NCBI GenBank assembly: GCA_964624555.1
Contig: CAZUXB010000021.1
Location: 1 to 41,679 of the forward strand
Origin: SXRF01 sp964624555
GTDB lineage: Bacteria; Pseudomonadota; Alphaproteobacteria; Rickettsiales; SXRF01
DNA length: 41,679 nucleotides
Direction: 5' to 3'
Position numbers and translations under genes: made by a program. Shown here in pieces: positions 26,310 through 34,671 of this stretch (positions are counted from its first letter, which is position 1; each line of letters starts with the position of its first letter). The notes under the pieces are model-generated. The model made no database searches, had not been told where the DNA came from, and saw only the letters and a list, made by a program, of their open reading frames with translations.

Positions 26310-26373
26310 TATTGTTTACATGTCAATATTATTTATATCAATTTTGTTATAAGACAATATTATTAACAGTATA

Positions 26374-27549
26374 TTAATAAGCAAGCTGCTCTTTTGTAAG
26401 GCTCACCTCTTCAAAAACCACTTGCTTGGTCTTGGGGTTGAGTGAGAGTTTCAGTTTTCCAGCAATTAGCAACTGGGCATTGTGGCCAAATACATCATTA
26501 CGCCAGCCCTGCAGTACCGCAATATCGGCCTTGCCCAATGCTATGGCCTCCAGATCATCTTTATCAGCAATCATTGAAGCGGCGATACCGTGAATATCAG
26601 CTTTCACTTTCAGGAGCAACTGCAGCATGGCAACAAGACTGGAAATATTAGCCGGCGTTTTTTTAGATTTTCCAACTTGCGGCCACTCGGTTTGCGGCAA
26701 AGCCAGAGCACGCTCCACACAGGCAAAAATTTCTTCGGCCTTGCCTTTTGACAAAGATTTATCAACGTTTCTCATTCTTGCTAAATCTGCTGTTTTGCGT
26801 GGAATTGCCGAAGCCAGTTCCACCAGCGCCTCATCTTTTAATATGCGCCCACGCGGTACATCATTCTTGCGGGCTTCAATTTCCCGCCACTTCGCCAGTT
26901 CGTGCAAAACCGCCAGATGTTTCGGACGCATGGTTCCATATTTTAATCTCTTCCAGGCATTATCAGGATCCACACGGTAGAGCGCTGGATCGGATAGCTG
27001 GGCATGCTCTTCTATTATCCAGGAAGCTCGCCCGGCCTGCTCGATTTTATCACGCAAATGTTCATAGATTGTTTGCAGGTGGGTTACATCAGACAGGGCA
27101 TAAGCAAGTTGTTTTTCCGAAAGTGGGCGTGCTGACCAGTCAGTGAAACGCGAACTTTTATCGAGGTCCTGCCCTACTATTTTATTGACCAGCGTTTCAT
27201 AGGAAACCGACTCCCCATAACCACATACCGAGGCCGCAATCTGGGTATCAAAAATATTCACCGGAACCTCTCCCGAAAGCAGGTGGAAAATTTCTATATC
27301 CTGCCTGCAAGCATGGAAAACCTTTATTAGGTCTGGTTTTTGCAACAACGCAAATAATGGCTCCAGATTTATACCTGCCGCCAAAGGATCAATAATGGCA
27401 GCATGTTTACCGCCAGCAATCTGTACTAAACACAATTTAGGAAAATAGGTTTTATCACGTATAAACTCGGTGTCCACAGTGATATAGGCACCATGCTCCA
27501 CCTGTTTGCAAAATTTTATCAGGTCACTCTGTAGGGTTATAACATTCAT
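26374..27549 (-). CDS. rnd: ribonuclease D
   Basis: A 3'-5' exoribonuclease that trims tRNA and other stable RNA precursors. The 391-residue protein has the DEDDy exonuclease domain with D26 and E28 in VDTEF, D84 in FHACRQDIEIF, and Y150 and D154 in YALSDVTHL. An HRDC domain follows (about 208-290: RPKHLAVLHELAKWREIEARK). The length is normal. The gene stands alone on the minus strand, 64 bp downstream of the pseudopilin start, with a 272-bp AT-rich region on its 5' side shared with a divergent gene. Confidence 0.93.
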   Translation of the reverse strand: MNVITLQSDLIKFCKQVEHGAYITVDTEFIRDKTYFPKLCLVQIAGGKHAAIIDPLAAGINLEPLFALLQKPDLIKVFHACRQDIEIFHLLSGEVPVNIFDTQIAASVCGYGESVSYETLVNKIVGQDLDKSSRFTDWSARPLSEKQLAYALSDVTHLQTIYEHLRDKIEQAGRASWIIEEHAQLSDPALYRVDPDNAWKRLKYGTMRPKHLAVLHELAKWREIEARKNDVPRGRILKDEALVELASAIPRKTADLARMRNVDKSLSKGKAEEIFACVERALALPQTEWPQVGKSKKTPANISSLVAMLQLLLKVKADIHGIAASMIADKDDLEAIALGKADIAVLQGWRNDVFGHNAQLLIAGKLKLSLNPKTKQVVFEEVSLTKEQLAY

Positions 27550-27821
27550 GGGTACTATATAGAGTCAGTGGGATGGAAAAGCCAGTAGCTTATAAATAAA
27601 AATATTTGCGCAAAATTAATGTATAAAAATTTCTACTTCCTGAACTGCTTTTCATAAATAATCTTAGTAATACAATTTTTATTTCATCATAAAATTATAT
27701 TATCTCTTTTTGATACATATTATTAGGATATATCCAGATTTATATTGTGTTATTTCCTATTTTGTGTCATTTATATACAGATTTTTTTATTTGTTAAAAC
27801 CCATAACTAAGGATTTATAAA
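27550..27821. promoter_or_regulatory. AT-rich divergent intergenic region
   Basis: This 272-bp gap lies between rnd (minus) and an unknown plus-strand gene. It is strikingly AT-rich and contains no open reading frame or hairpin that I trust. It should hold promoters for both directions. AAGGA at about 27811 is the ribosome binding site for the right-hand gene. Confidence 0.35.
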
Positions 27822-28328
27822 ATGCCTAAAAAAAATCGCTTCCTGAGCACAACAGCATCTCCAAAAGTAAATTCCAAGGTTAATAAAATAAAATTGCCTC
27901 CCGCCCCTAATTCTCCTCCCAATAAAAAAAACAACAGTAATAAAAACTCCATAACCTGGTTGCAGGAAGCATTTAACAGCGCGCGCGGGGAAACTTCTTT
28001 ATGGGTTGCGGTTATCACCCAGGCGATGATGGATGCGCTGAGCCGCAGTAAAAAATCGGAAGCCGTTTACCATAAACATGAGGCTATCTGCTGGCTAACC
28101 GGAAATAGCAGGGACTTCGCCGACGTATGCCTGGCAGCAGGTATGAATCCAGATTATGTACGGCGCAAAGCAAAGCAGGTTATGGCTGCCCCCAGACCAT
28201 GGCGAGCCGAGGCCGGAAAAGGCAAGCGTTACCTGGAACGCAAGGAATACCGGAGAAAACAGAACCTCAAGCAACAGGAACAACAGGCAGTTGATGATGA
28301 TCAGCCCAAAGTCATTTCTATCTTCTAA
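27822..28328 (+). CDS. unrecognised small basic protein with a helix-turn-helix-like segment
   Basis: 168 residues. I do not recognise a named family. The first 45 residues are low-complexity and rich in Lys, Asn and Pro. A compact middle domain follows (about 55-125) with LWVAVITQAMMDAL and EAICWLTGNSRDFADVCLAAGMNPDYVRRKAKQ. The last part (DFADVCLAAGMNPDYVRRK) has the spacing of a DNA-binding helix-turn-helix. The C-terminus is highly charged. It is followed after 25 bp by a second unknown gene, and the pair lies directly before the T4SS genes. A phage- or plasmid-derived origin is possible. A ribosome binding site (AAGGA) precedes the ATG. Confidence 0.6.
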   Translation: MPKKNRFLSTTASPKVNSKVNKIKLPPAPNSPPNKKNNSNKNSITWLQEAFNSARGETSLWVAVITQAMMDALSRSKKSEAVYHKHEAICWLTGNSRDFADVCLAAGMNPDYVRRKAKQVMAAPRPWRAEAGKGKRYLERKEYRRKQNLKQQEQQAVDDDQPKVISIF

Positions 28329-28353
28329 AACCCAATATAACCAATGGAAATTT

Positions 28354-28866
28354 ATGACTGATTCAGGCAAAATAATATCATTTTCCCGCAAACGCGGGCG
28401 CCCCAAAAGCAACCGCCCCATGATCGACACCGGAACTCCAGAAACTGTAATGAAACGCCTGCTTGGTGTTACTACCGAAGTCCTGGATTTATGCCTGGAG
28501 CACGGGATTATCAATACAAGGCAACACTGGTGCGGAATACACCTGCGCTGGCTGTATACACTGCGTTATGGGGTTCCCAGCGTCCGCTCCACCGATTTAT
28601 CCGATATAAGTAGTTATGAATATAGAGCCACGGAAAGCGATGATCCCCTATGGCGCATCGCCCGTGAAAAAGAATATAACGAAGCAATCGGACTGCTTAA
28701 TAAGACTGGGCATGCTATTTTAATAATGAATATCTGTATTTATAATGAAAAACCAAAATTTTTAAATTTTTTACATAATGGTTTACAAAAAAAATACGGT
28801 TTTACCGACCAAAACATTAGGAAAATCAAGGAAGGGCTCGATATTCTGAATAAGTTATGGAAATAG
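28354..28866 (+). CDS. unrecognised small protein (RGRPK N-terminus)
   Basis: 170 residues from the ATG at 28354. An in-frame extension upstream would run through the preceding gene, so I reject it. The N-terminus has an AT-hook-like basic RKRGRPKSNRP, then DTGTPETVMKRLLGVTTEVLDLCLEHGII and QHWCGIHLRWLYTLRYGVPSVR, which look like a conserved domain. I can give no function. The AT-hook-like motif and the HTH-like partner gene 25 bp upstream suggest a DNA-associated pair. Its stop is 147 bp before virB3, and the candidate Pho box lies in that gap. Confidence 0.6.
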   Translation: MTDSGKIISFSRKRGRPKSNRPMIDTGTPETVMKRLLGVTTEVLDLCLEHGIINTRQHWCGIHLRWLYTLRYGVPSVRSTDLSDISSYEYRATESDDPLWRIAREKEYNEAIGLLNKTGHAILIMNICIYNEKPKFLNFLHNGLQKKYGFTDQNIRKIKEGLDILNKLWK

Positions 28867-28890
28867 GCATAAAGCGATAATTTAACTAAA

Positions 28891-28908
28891 CTGACATAAA
28901 ACTGACAT
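28891..28908 (+). promoter_or_regulatory. candidate Pho box upstream of virB3
   Basis: CTGACATAAAACTGACAT consists of two 11-bp-phased direct repeats (CTGACAT spaced by AAAA). It matches the E. coli PhoB-binding consensus (CTGTCATAAAT, then CTGTCAY) at 16 of 18 positions; both differences are the same T-to-A change in each half. The 3' end lies exactly 10 bp before TATACT, the spacing known for PhoB-activated promoters. No good -35 box is present at the right distance, as expected for an activator-dependent promoter. PhoB itself is not in the window. Confidence 0.6.
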
Positions 28909-28918
28909 AAATCTATGC

Positions 28919-28924
28919 TATACT
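28919..28924 (+). promoter_or_regulatory. candidate -10 element of the T4SS operon
   Basis: TATACT differs from TATAAT at one position. It is preceded by the candidate Pho box at 10 bp. A start near 28931 would give a leader of about 80 nt before the virB3 ATG. Confidence 0.5.
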
Positions 28925-29013
28925 TGTCTTAAATTAGGTGAATTAGTATTAGTTCATTATTTATTAAGTAAATAATTGTAAAATAAAAGATATTGTTAAT
29001 TAGGGGTTCTTTT

Positions 29014-29316
29014 ATGTCAGGTGCTGGTCGTCTCCAAACCGATCCTTTATTTCAAGGTCTTACCCGCCCAACCATGATTATGGGGGTGAGTTTTTTATAT
29101 TTCGTAGTCAATGCATTAATTAATTTTATAGCGTTTATTAACTCACAGGATTTTACCTTTTTGCTTGTCTGCGCGCCAACAGTGCACATGATTGGGTATT
29201 ATTTATGCCTTAAGGAGCCGCGAATGGTGGAAATGATCTTTTTAAAAATGGGAAAAGGTTATAAATGCCTTAATAGCTCATTCTATGGCCAAAAAAATTC
29301 TTATGACCCTTACTAG
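29014..29316 (+). CDS. virB3: type IV secretion protein VirB3
   Basis: Inner-membrane T4SS subunit that works next to the VirB4 ATPase. It is 100 residues from the ATG at 29014, preceded by a purine-rich AGGGG. The N-terminus TDPLFQGLTRPTMIMGVS is the VirB3 signature, followed by two close membrane segments (about 25-65). An in-frame start seven codons upstream is rejected because it precedes the ribosome binding site. It opens the operon virB3-virB4-virB6-virB6-virB6, with virB4 after 18 bp. Confidence 0.9.
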   Translation: MSGAGRLQTDPLFQGLTRPTMIMGVSFLYFVVNALINFIAFINSQDFTFLLVCAPTVHMIGYYLCLKEPRMVEMIFLKMGKGYKCLNSSFYGQKNSYDPY

Positions 29317-29334
29317 GAGAAGTATAGAAAGTTT

Positions 29335-31761
29335 ATGAAATTTCAAATTTCTCGTCGTAAAACAGCAAATGCTTCCCGCGCGGCCCTTGAAACCTCAGAG
29401 GCTGAGTTCATCCCTTACCAGTATCATTGGGATAGAAGCACTATTTTTACCAAGAAACAGGAATTCCTGCAGGTTATAAAAGTCGATGGATTTTCTTTTG
29501 AAACTGCTGACGACGAAGACATCGACATGAAGAAGATGGTCCGTAACTCGCTCCTTAAAAGTATGGCAGGTGGCACAATTTCTGTATGGTTTCATATAAT
29601 CCGCCGCCGCGAAAGCGAGTACCCGGGAGGCAAACAACCCCCAGGTTTTGCAGCCCAGCTTGATCAGCAATGGAAAAACAAACACAATAGCAAAGACTCT
29701 TATGTTAATGAGCTGTATATAACTGTTGTATTGAAATTACCAAAAGCTGTAACTGCTTTGAAAAAATCTGTAGGCAAAAAAAAGAAAGAAGGTACTGAGA
29801 AGTACATTCAGATACGCAAAATGCGCGAAGCGCATAAGGAACTGGTTGAGGCAACTTCACGAATCACTTCTACCCTAAAAGATTATGGTGCCCGCCTGCT
29901 TACTACTTATGAAAATGAATATGGCACTTTTTCACAACCGATGGAGTTTCTAAACAAACTTATCAATGGAATAAACAGTGCACCGATGCGTTGCAACCCG
30001 GCAGATCTGTCGCATTATCTGCCAACCAATCGCCTGTATTTTGGTAATAATACAGTAGAGATCACCGGTGGCCCTAAGAAACGTTTAGGAGCTATTCTTG
30101 CCGTGCGTGAATATGGGCCATCAACTGCCGCCGGCATCATGGATGGGTTCTTGCAATTGCCTTTTGAGTTTATTGTTTCACAATCTTACCAGTTCGCCGA
30201 CAGGAGCGCCAAGATTGGTGCCATGCAACGCAGACAGAACAGGATGATTAACGCCCAGGATAAAGCGGTTTCACAAATTGCAGAAATAAGCGATGCCCTT
30301 GATATGGCTACCAGCGGTCATGTTGCGTTCGGAAAACACCAGATGAGTATTATGTGTTTTGAAGAAACACCGCAACTTCTGGAGCGTGCTGCTGGTATGG
30401 TTCTGGCAGAACTGGTCAATATGGGTATCAACCCGGTACGCGAAAAATTTATAATGGAACAGACCTTCTGGGCGCAATTGCCTGGCAACTTTGAGTATAT
30501 TGCCCGTGGCTCTGATATAACCACAATGAATTTAGCTGGTTTTGCTTCAATGCATAATTACCCGACCGGCAGGATAAGTGGAAATCACTGGGGTAACGCT
30601 GTAACCGTATTCGAGACCACTTCAGGTACTCCTTATTTCTTCAATTTCCACTCACGCGATGTTGGCCACTCCACTATCATTGGCCCAACCGGTGCCGGTA
30701 AAACAGTTCTGCTTAATTTCTTATGCGCACAGGCCCAGAAATTCAATTGCCGTATTTTCTTTTTTGATAAAGACCGGGGTGCGGAATTGTTCATACGTGC
30801 TATTGGCGGAAAATATAGTATAATCGAGCCAGCCAATAGCTGCGGCTTCAATCCACTGCAACTCCCTGATACCCCGGAAAACCGTACATTCATTACAGAA
30901 TGGTTAGTTACACTTGTTACCACCAACGATGAGAAGATGACAGCCAGTGACATGGATATCATTACCGATGCCGTAAATGGTAACTATAAACTCGCTAAAA
31001 AAGACCGCATACTCCGTAATATTGCACCATTTTTTGGCATGGAAGGCCCTGGCAGTATTGCCGGCCGCCTGAAAATGTGGCATTCCGGCGGTCCTTACAG
31101 TGGTTTGTTTGATAATGAAGTAGATATAATAGATTTCGGCCTCGGAAGCTCTTTCGGTTTTGAAATGGGCGAAGTTCTCCGTGAACGGGCCAGCATTGGC
31201 CCTGTCCTGCTGTATTTATTCCACAGGATAAATCTAGCACTTGATGGCACACCAACCATTATCGTACTTGATGAAGCCTGGGCGCTGATTGACAATAAAG
31301 TGTTCGCCAGCCGCATTCGTGATTGGCTTAAGACCTTACGTAAACTGAACGGGATGGTTGTATTCGCTACCCAAAGCGTGGAAGACGCCGCAAACAGCGC
31401 GATCAGCGAAACACTCATACAACAGACTGCAACCCAGATATTCCTCCCCAACCCGAAAGCAACGGAAGCATACCGTACTGCATTTATGGTTACAGAGCGT
31501 GAATTGAACCTGCTGAAAACCACTGACCCTGGCAGCCGCTTCTTCCTGGTTAAACAAAGCAATGACGTGGTAGTGGCACGAATCGACCTATCAGGGATGG
31601 ATGAGTGTATAAACATCCTTTCTGCCCGCGCAGAAACTATTGCCATAGCCGATGAGGTACGTGCAAAATACGGTGATGCTCCAGATGCCTGGATACCACC
31701 ATTCCAACAACAAGTTAAAGCTCTCAAAGATAAAACGGCAAATAAAGATGCAAAAAAATAG
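29335..31761 (+). CDS. virB4: type IV secretion ATPase VirB4
   Basis: ATPase that powers pilus or channel assembly and substrate translocation at the cytoplasmic side. It is 808 residues: the N-terminal VirB4/CagE region (about 1-420), then the motor domain with Walker A GPTGAGKT (450-457), FFFDKDRG, Walker B TIIVLDEAWAL (about 641-651) and the downstream VFATQSVEDA sensor motif. The length is normal. It follows virB3 by 18 bp, and its last 14 bp overlap the first virB6. Both ATPase motifs are intact, so the system is likely functional. Confidence 0.95.
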   Translation: MKFQISRRKTANASRAALETSEAEFIPYQYHWDRSTIFTKKQEFLQVIKVDGFSFETADDEDIDMKKMVRNSLLKSMAGGTISVWFHIIRRRESEYPGGKQPPGFAAQLDQQWKNKHNSKDSYVNELYITVVLKLPKAVTALKKSVGKKKKEGTEKYIQIRKMREAHKELVEATSRITSTLKDYGARLLTTYENEYGTFSQPMEFLNKLINGINSAPMRCNPADLSHYLPTNRLYFGNNTVEITGGPKKRLGAILAVREYGPSTAAGIMDGFLQLPFEFIVSQSYQFADRSAKIGAMQRRQNRMINAQDKAVSQIAEISDALDMATSGHVAFGKHQMSIMCFEETPQLLERAAGMVLAELVNMGINPVREKFIMEQTFWAQLPGNFEYIARGSDITTMNLAGFASMHNYPTGRISGNHWGNAVTVFETTSGTPYFFNFHSRDVGHSTIIGPTGAGKTVLLNFLCAQAQKFNCRIFFFDKDRGAELFIRAIGGKYSIIEPANSCGFNPLQLPDTPENRTFITEWLVTLVTTNDEKMTASDMDIITDAVNGNYKLAKKDRILRNIAPFFGMEGPGSIAGRLKMWHSGGPYSGLFDNEVDIIDFGLGSSFGFEMGEVLRERASIGPVLLYLFHRINLALDGTPTIIVLDEAWALIDNKVFASRIRDWLKTLRKLNGMVVFATQSVEDAANSAISETLIQQTATQIFLPNPKATEAYRTAFMVTERELNLLKTTDPGSRFFLVKQSNDVVVARIDLSGMDECINILSARAETIAIADEVRAKYGDAPDAWIPPFQQQVKALKDKTANKDAKK

Positions 31762-33310
31762 AAACATATTTATATATTTGATAATGTGCGGCATCTGGCT
31801 GAGCGCGGTCTTTTCACCATCTTATGCTTCAGCCGCTACATCTTCTTCTGTACCCTCAGCACTACCAGAAATCACATGGGAAGCACCGGACGGAACTATC
31901 CATGTATGCCCGGCAGGCGACCATACAAACGATCCGGCTACTGCTGATAAGGGTTTTACAAAACGCCTTGTACCGTGCCTGAGAAATACTATTATCTACG
32001 CAACCTCAGAGTTGATAGTTCCGCTTTCTAAGTATTTTTCTGTGCTGGTTGCAGCTTTATTTACATTAGCGGTAATAATATGGGGAATATTAGTCGTAAC
32101 TGGTCACCCCAGAGCAATAATGCAGAATGGTCTTATCCTGGCCCTTAAGATTGGATTTGTAATATATTTCACTAATAGTTTTGGTGGATATTACCCTATA
32201 TTACTTGATTCACTGGCAAATATATTGAATATGATGATAATGCCGGTCATTAATGGTAATGTTATCACAGTAAACCATAGCTCCGGCTCATCCGCACTCT
32301 GTACAATCGATCCTAATAATTCAGCAAATTATGTGTTTATGTATCTGTGGAATGTTGTGGATTGTTACCTTGATATGTTTATTGGTGGAATTTTCTCTAA
32401 AGCTAACCTGAGCGCCGGTATCATAGGTTTCATTGTCGGTGCCGCATTTTCTACATCAGTGGGAATGTTCATTGCAATAGCCGGTATCTATATGCTGATG
32501 ATGGCGTTATTTACTCTGGCCCGTGCAGTATATATTTTTATTACCTCCTATATAGCCTTTTCATTCATGGTACTGATATCGTTTCTGTTTATACCGTGCA
32601 TATTATTCCATAATACCAAAAAATACTTTGATGGCTGGTTGCAACTTACCGTAAGCTTCTTTGTTCAACCAATATTCCTTCTTGGCTATCTGGTTATGTT
32701 CCTGGTGGCGTTCAATAGCACTGTCTTTGACGGAAAACATTCCTTGTATTACGCAATAGCTGGGGCAGATTCACAAAAAGCTGATTTCAAGCTTGGAGAA
32801 TGGATAAGTAGTAAAGGCGGCTATTATGATACAATAGTAGGTAAAGGAGATACGAAAATTAACATAAGAGGAGGACTGAAAGAAATTGGCGGTAGTAATA
32901 AAAACTTCAATCCGGCTATCACTGGCACAATGGATATACAAGCCCAGAGACCAAACAGAAACATGGACTATGATGTTGATTCCGCATCCAGTGCCACACA
33001 TGTATTAAACTTCTTTGAAACTGGTGTAGAGGTACTTGCCGTAAACTGGGAACCTCTGGCAATAGCAGCAAAACCTGATGCATTCAGCAAACTTAGCACT
33101 AACGAGGAAAAACAGAAGTTTTACCTTGATTATAAAATGACTGTTTTCATAAGTTTTATTATGGTTGCAGTGTTTATGTACCTGTTCTACTCCTTGCTGT
33201 CATATATACCGTATATAGGTAATGCTGCGCTGGGAACTGGTGGAATACCTTTAGGCGTGAATAATTTAGGGATGCCGGGCTCTAATTTATTTGCTGGTGT
33301 GGGGGGATGA
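31748..33310 (+). CDS. virB6: VirB6/TrbL-type T4SS membrane protein, first of three paralogues
   Basis: Polytopic inner-membrane channel component. The start is the ATG at 31748, inside the end of virB4; it gives 520 residues and a clear signal sequence (MQKNRNIFIYLIMCGIWLSA, cleavage near ASA). A cysteine pair follows in the exported N-terminal part (HVCPAGD and VPCLRN), then one helix, a loop, and the VirB6 core with several membrane helices (about 235-345). A hydrophilic loop of about 120 residues precedes the last helix, where Rickettsiales VirB6 proteins carry large extra domains. It overlaps the second virB6 by 4 bp. Confidence 0.85.
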   Translation: MQKNRNIFIYLIMCGIWLSAVFSPSYASAATSSSVPSALPEITWEAPDGTIHVCPAGDHTNDPATADKGFTKRLVPCLRNTIIYATSELIVPLSKYFSVLVAALFTLAVIIWGILVVTGHPRAIMQNGLILALKIGFVIYFTNSFGGYYPILLDSLANILNMMIMPVINGNVITVNHSSGSSALCTIDPNNSANYVFMYLWNVVDCYLDMFIGGIFSKANLSAGIIGFIVGAAFSTSVGMFIAIAGIYMLMMALFTLARAVYIFITSYIAFSFMVLISFLFIPCILFHNTKKYFDGWLQLTVSFFVQPIFLLGYLVMFLVAFNSTVFDGKHSLYYAIAGADSQKADFKLGEWISSKGGYYDTIVGKGDTKINIRGGLKEIGGSNKNFNPAITGTMDIQAQRPNRNMDYDVDSASSATHVLNFFETGVEVLAVNWEPLAIAAKPDAFSKLSTNEEKQKFYLDYKMTVFISFIMVAVFMYLFYSLLSYIPYIGNAALGTGGIPLGVNNLGMPGSNLFAGVGG

Positions 33311-34641
33311 TGTTTATGTTTCGTTATATCATAATGTTATTAATGTTATCCACTACAGTATTTTTCTACCAGGGAGAGGCTGTGGCAGCTGACGCGACAT
33401 CCGCTGACATTACCCAATTTTCTCCACAAACCTACATTTGCGCCGCAGAACCAGGGGAATACACCCAGGCAATTGTAAAATGTATCCAGACTCCTGTACG
33501 AAATGCTGTACTAAAACCCAATGACGGCCTGCTAGCTATGATGTCTAAATATATGGTAAGTTTCCTGTCGCCGCTATTTGCAGTTGCACTTATCTGGCTT
33601 GGCGTCAGAGCCGCTACCGGGGAAAGCAGCGTTTTCCCAAGAGCCATGGGTTTAGCATTGCGTGTAGGGATTGTAACTGCATCATTTTACTTGATAGAAA
33701 AATTTATACCTGCGTTCTATACAGATAAATATAGCCCAATCCTTTTTCAAACTTTAGATGGTTCATTTATAGGCAAATTGAACCCGTGGTTGGAAGTTGA
33801 TAAGGTTATAAGCAGAATACTTGGTTTTGCTGATCAATCGAGCAGCATAAAGGATGGGTTGATTGGTCTTATTGATGGCTCATTCTTTTCCAAAAATTTT
33901 GGGATAATGCTCTCGGTAGTTGGGTGTTTTGCTATATTCAGCCTGTTGATGCTTGCCGTTCAGATATTATATGTATACCTGTCGTCGGTTATATTAATCG
34001 GATTTCTTATCATAACTTTACCGATTTTTATTCCATTCATAGTTTTTACCTATACAGAAACCTATCTGGCCAAATGGTTTAACATTCTTCTTTCAAGCCT
34101 GTTAACACCTACGCTTATGTTCTTTTTCCTTGCCCTGTTTATGGTAACCATTCCAGCATCTGGTTCTGATCCAGAAAGGAAAGGTATATTCATCAGTATT
34201 GTTGATGATATCTTCGCTACCCTTCCACCAGATTACCTTGATGCTTCATTACATAGAAGTATGCCGTTAAACAGGGCAATATTATATCCTTCAGATTCGG
34301 AACAGTATAACTTTCTGGCCTGTATAGGACAAAGCTTAGGTACGTGCCCTGATCGGTACAAGTTCAACAGCTCAACCCAATACAACATCAATCCTAACGT
34401 TTCCAAGGGGATGAACAGCAATATTCTTAGAATTAACAAACTGGATTTCGGCAAAAAAGATGATGAAATCAAAAAATCATTGCTTAAGAGTTTACTGGAA
34501 CTTCTTATGTTCGCTATAATATTGAATCTTGGAGTAAAACTTATCCCATCAATTTCCAAGGATATTGCTGGCGGGGCAACCGCTGGGCTTGAGGGCCTTG
34601 CATCACCGCTGACCAGAGCTATTAAGAGTATGAGACAATGA
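33307..34641 (+). CDS. virB6: VirB6/TrbL-type T4SS membrane protein, second paralogue
   Basis: 444 residues with a signal sequence (FRYIIMLLMLSTTVFFYQGEA) and the same N-terminal cysteine pair as the first copy (YICAAEPG and VKCIQTP). The core helices (about 60-290) include SVILIGFLIITLPIFIPFIVF, followed by TETYLAKWFNILLSSLLTPTLMFFF, the hallmark 'W...LL...L.P' segment also seen in the other two copies. A loop and a final helix follow. It starts inside the stop of the first copy (ATGA overlap) and ends directly at the third. Confidence 0.85.
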   Translation: MMFMFRYIIMLLMLSTTVFFYQGEAVAADATSADITQFSPQTYICAAEPGEYTQAIVKCIQTPVRNAVLKPNDGLLAMMSKYMVSFLSPLFAVALIWLGVRAATGESSVFPRAMGLALRVGIVTASFYLIEKFIPAFYTDKYSPILFQTLDGSFIGKLNPWLEVDKVISRILGFADQSSSIKDGLIGLIDGSFFSKNFGIMLSVVGCFAIFSLLMLAVQILYVYLSSVILIGFLIITLPIFIPFIVFTYTETYLAKWFNILLSSLLTPTLMFFFLALFMVTIPASGSDPERKGIFISIVDDIFATLPPDYLDASLHRSMPLNRAILYPSDSEQYNFLACIGQSLGTCPDRYKFNSSTQYNINPNVSKGMNSNILRINKLDFGKKDDEIKKSLLKSLLELLMFAIILNLGVKLIPSISKDIAGGATAGLEGLASPLTRAIKSMRQ

Positions 34642-34671
34642 GTGTATAAAAATAATTTAAATGGTAATTTT

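Noticed and set aside
28156..28353. Upstream extension of the RGRPK protein
   Set aside because: It overlaps the preceding real gene almost entirely; the ATG at 28354 follows that gene's stop by 25 bp.
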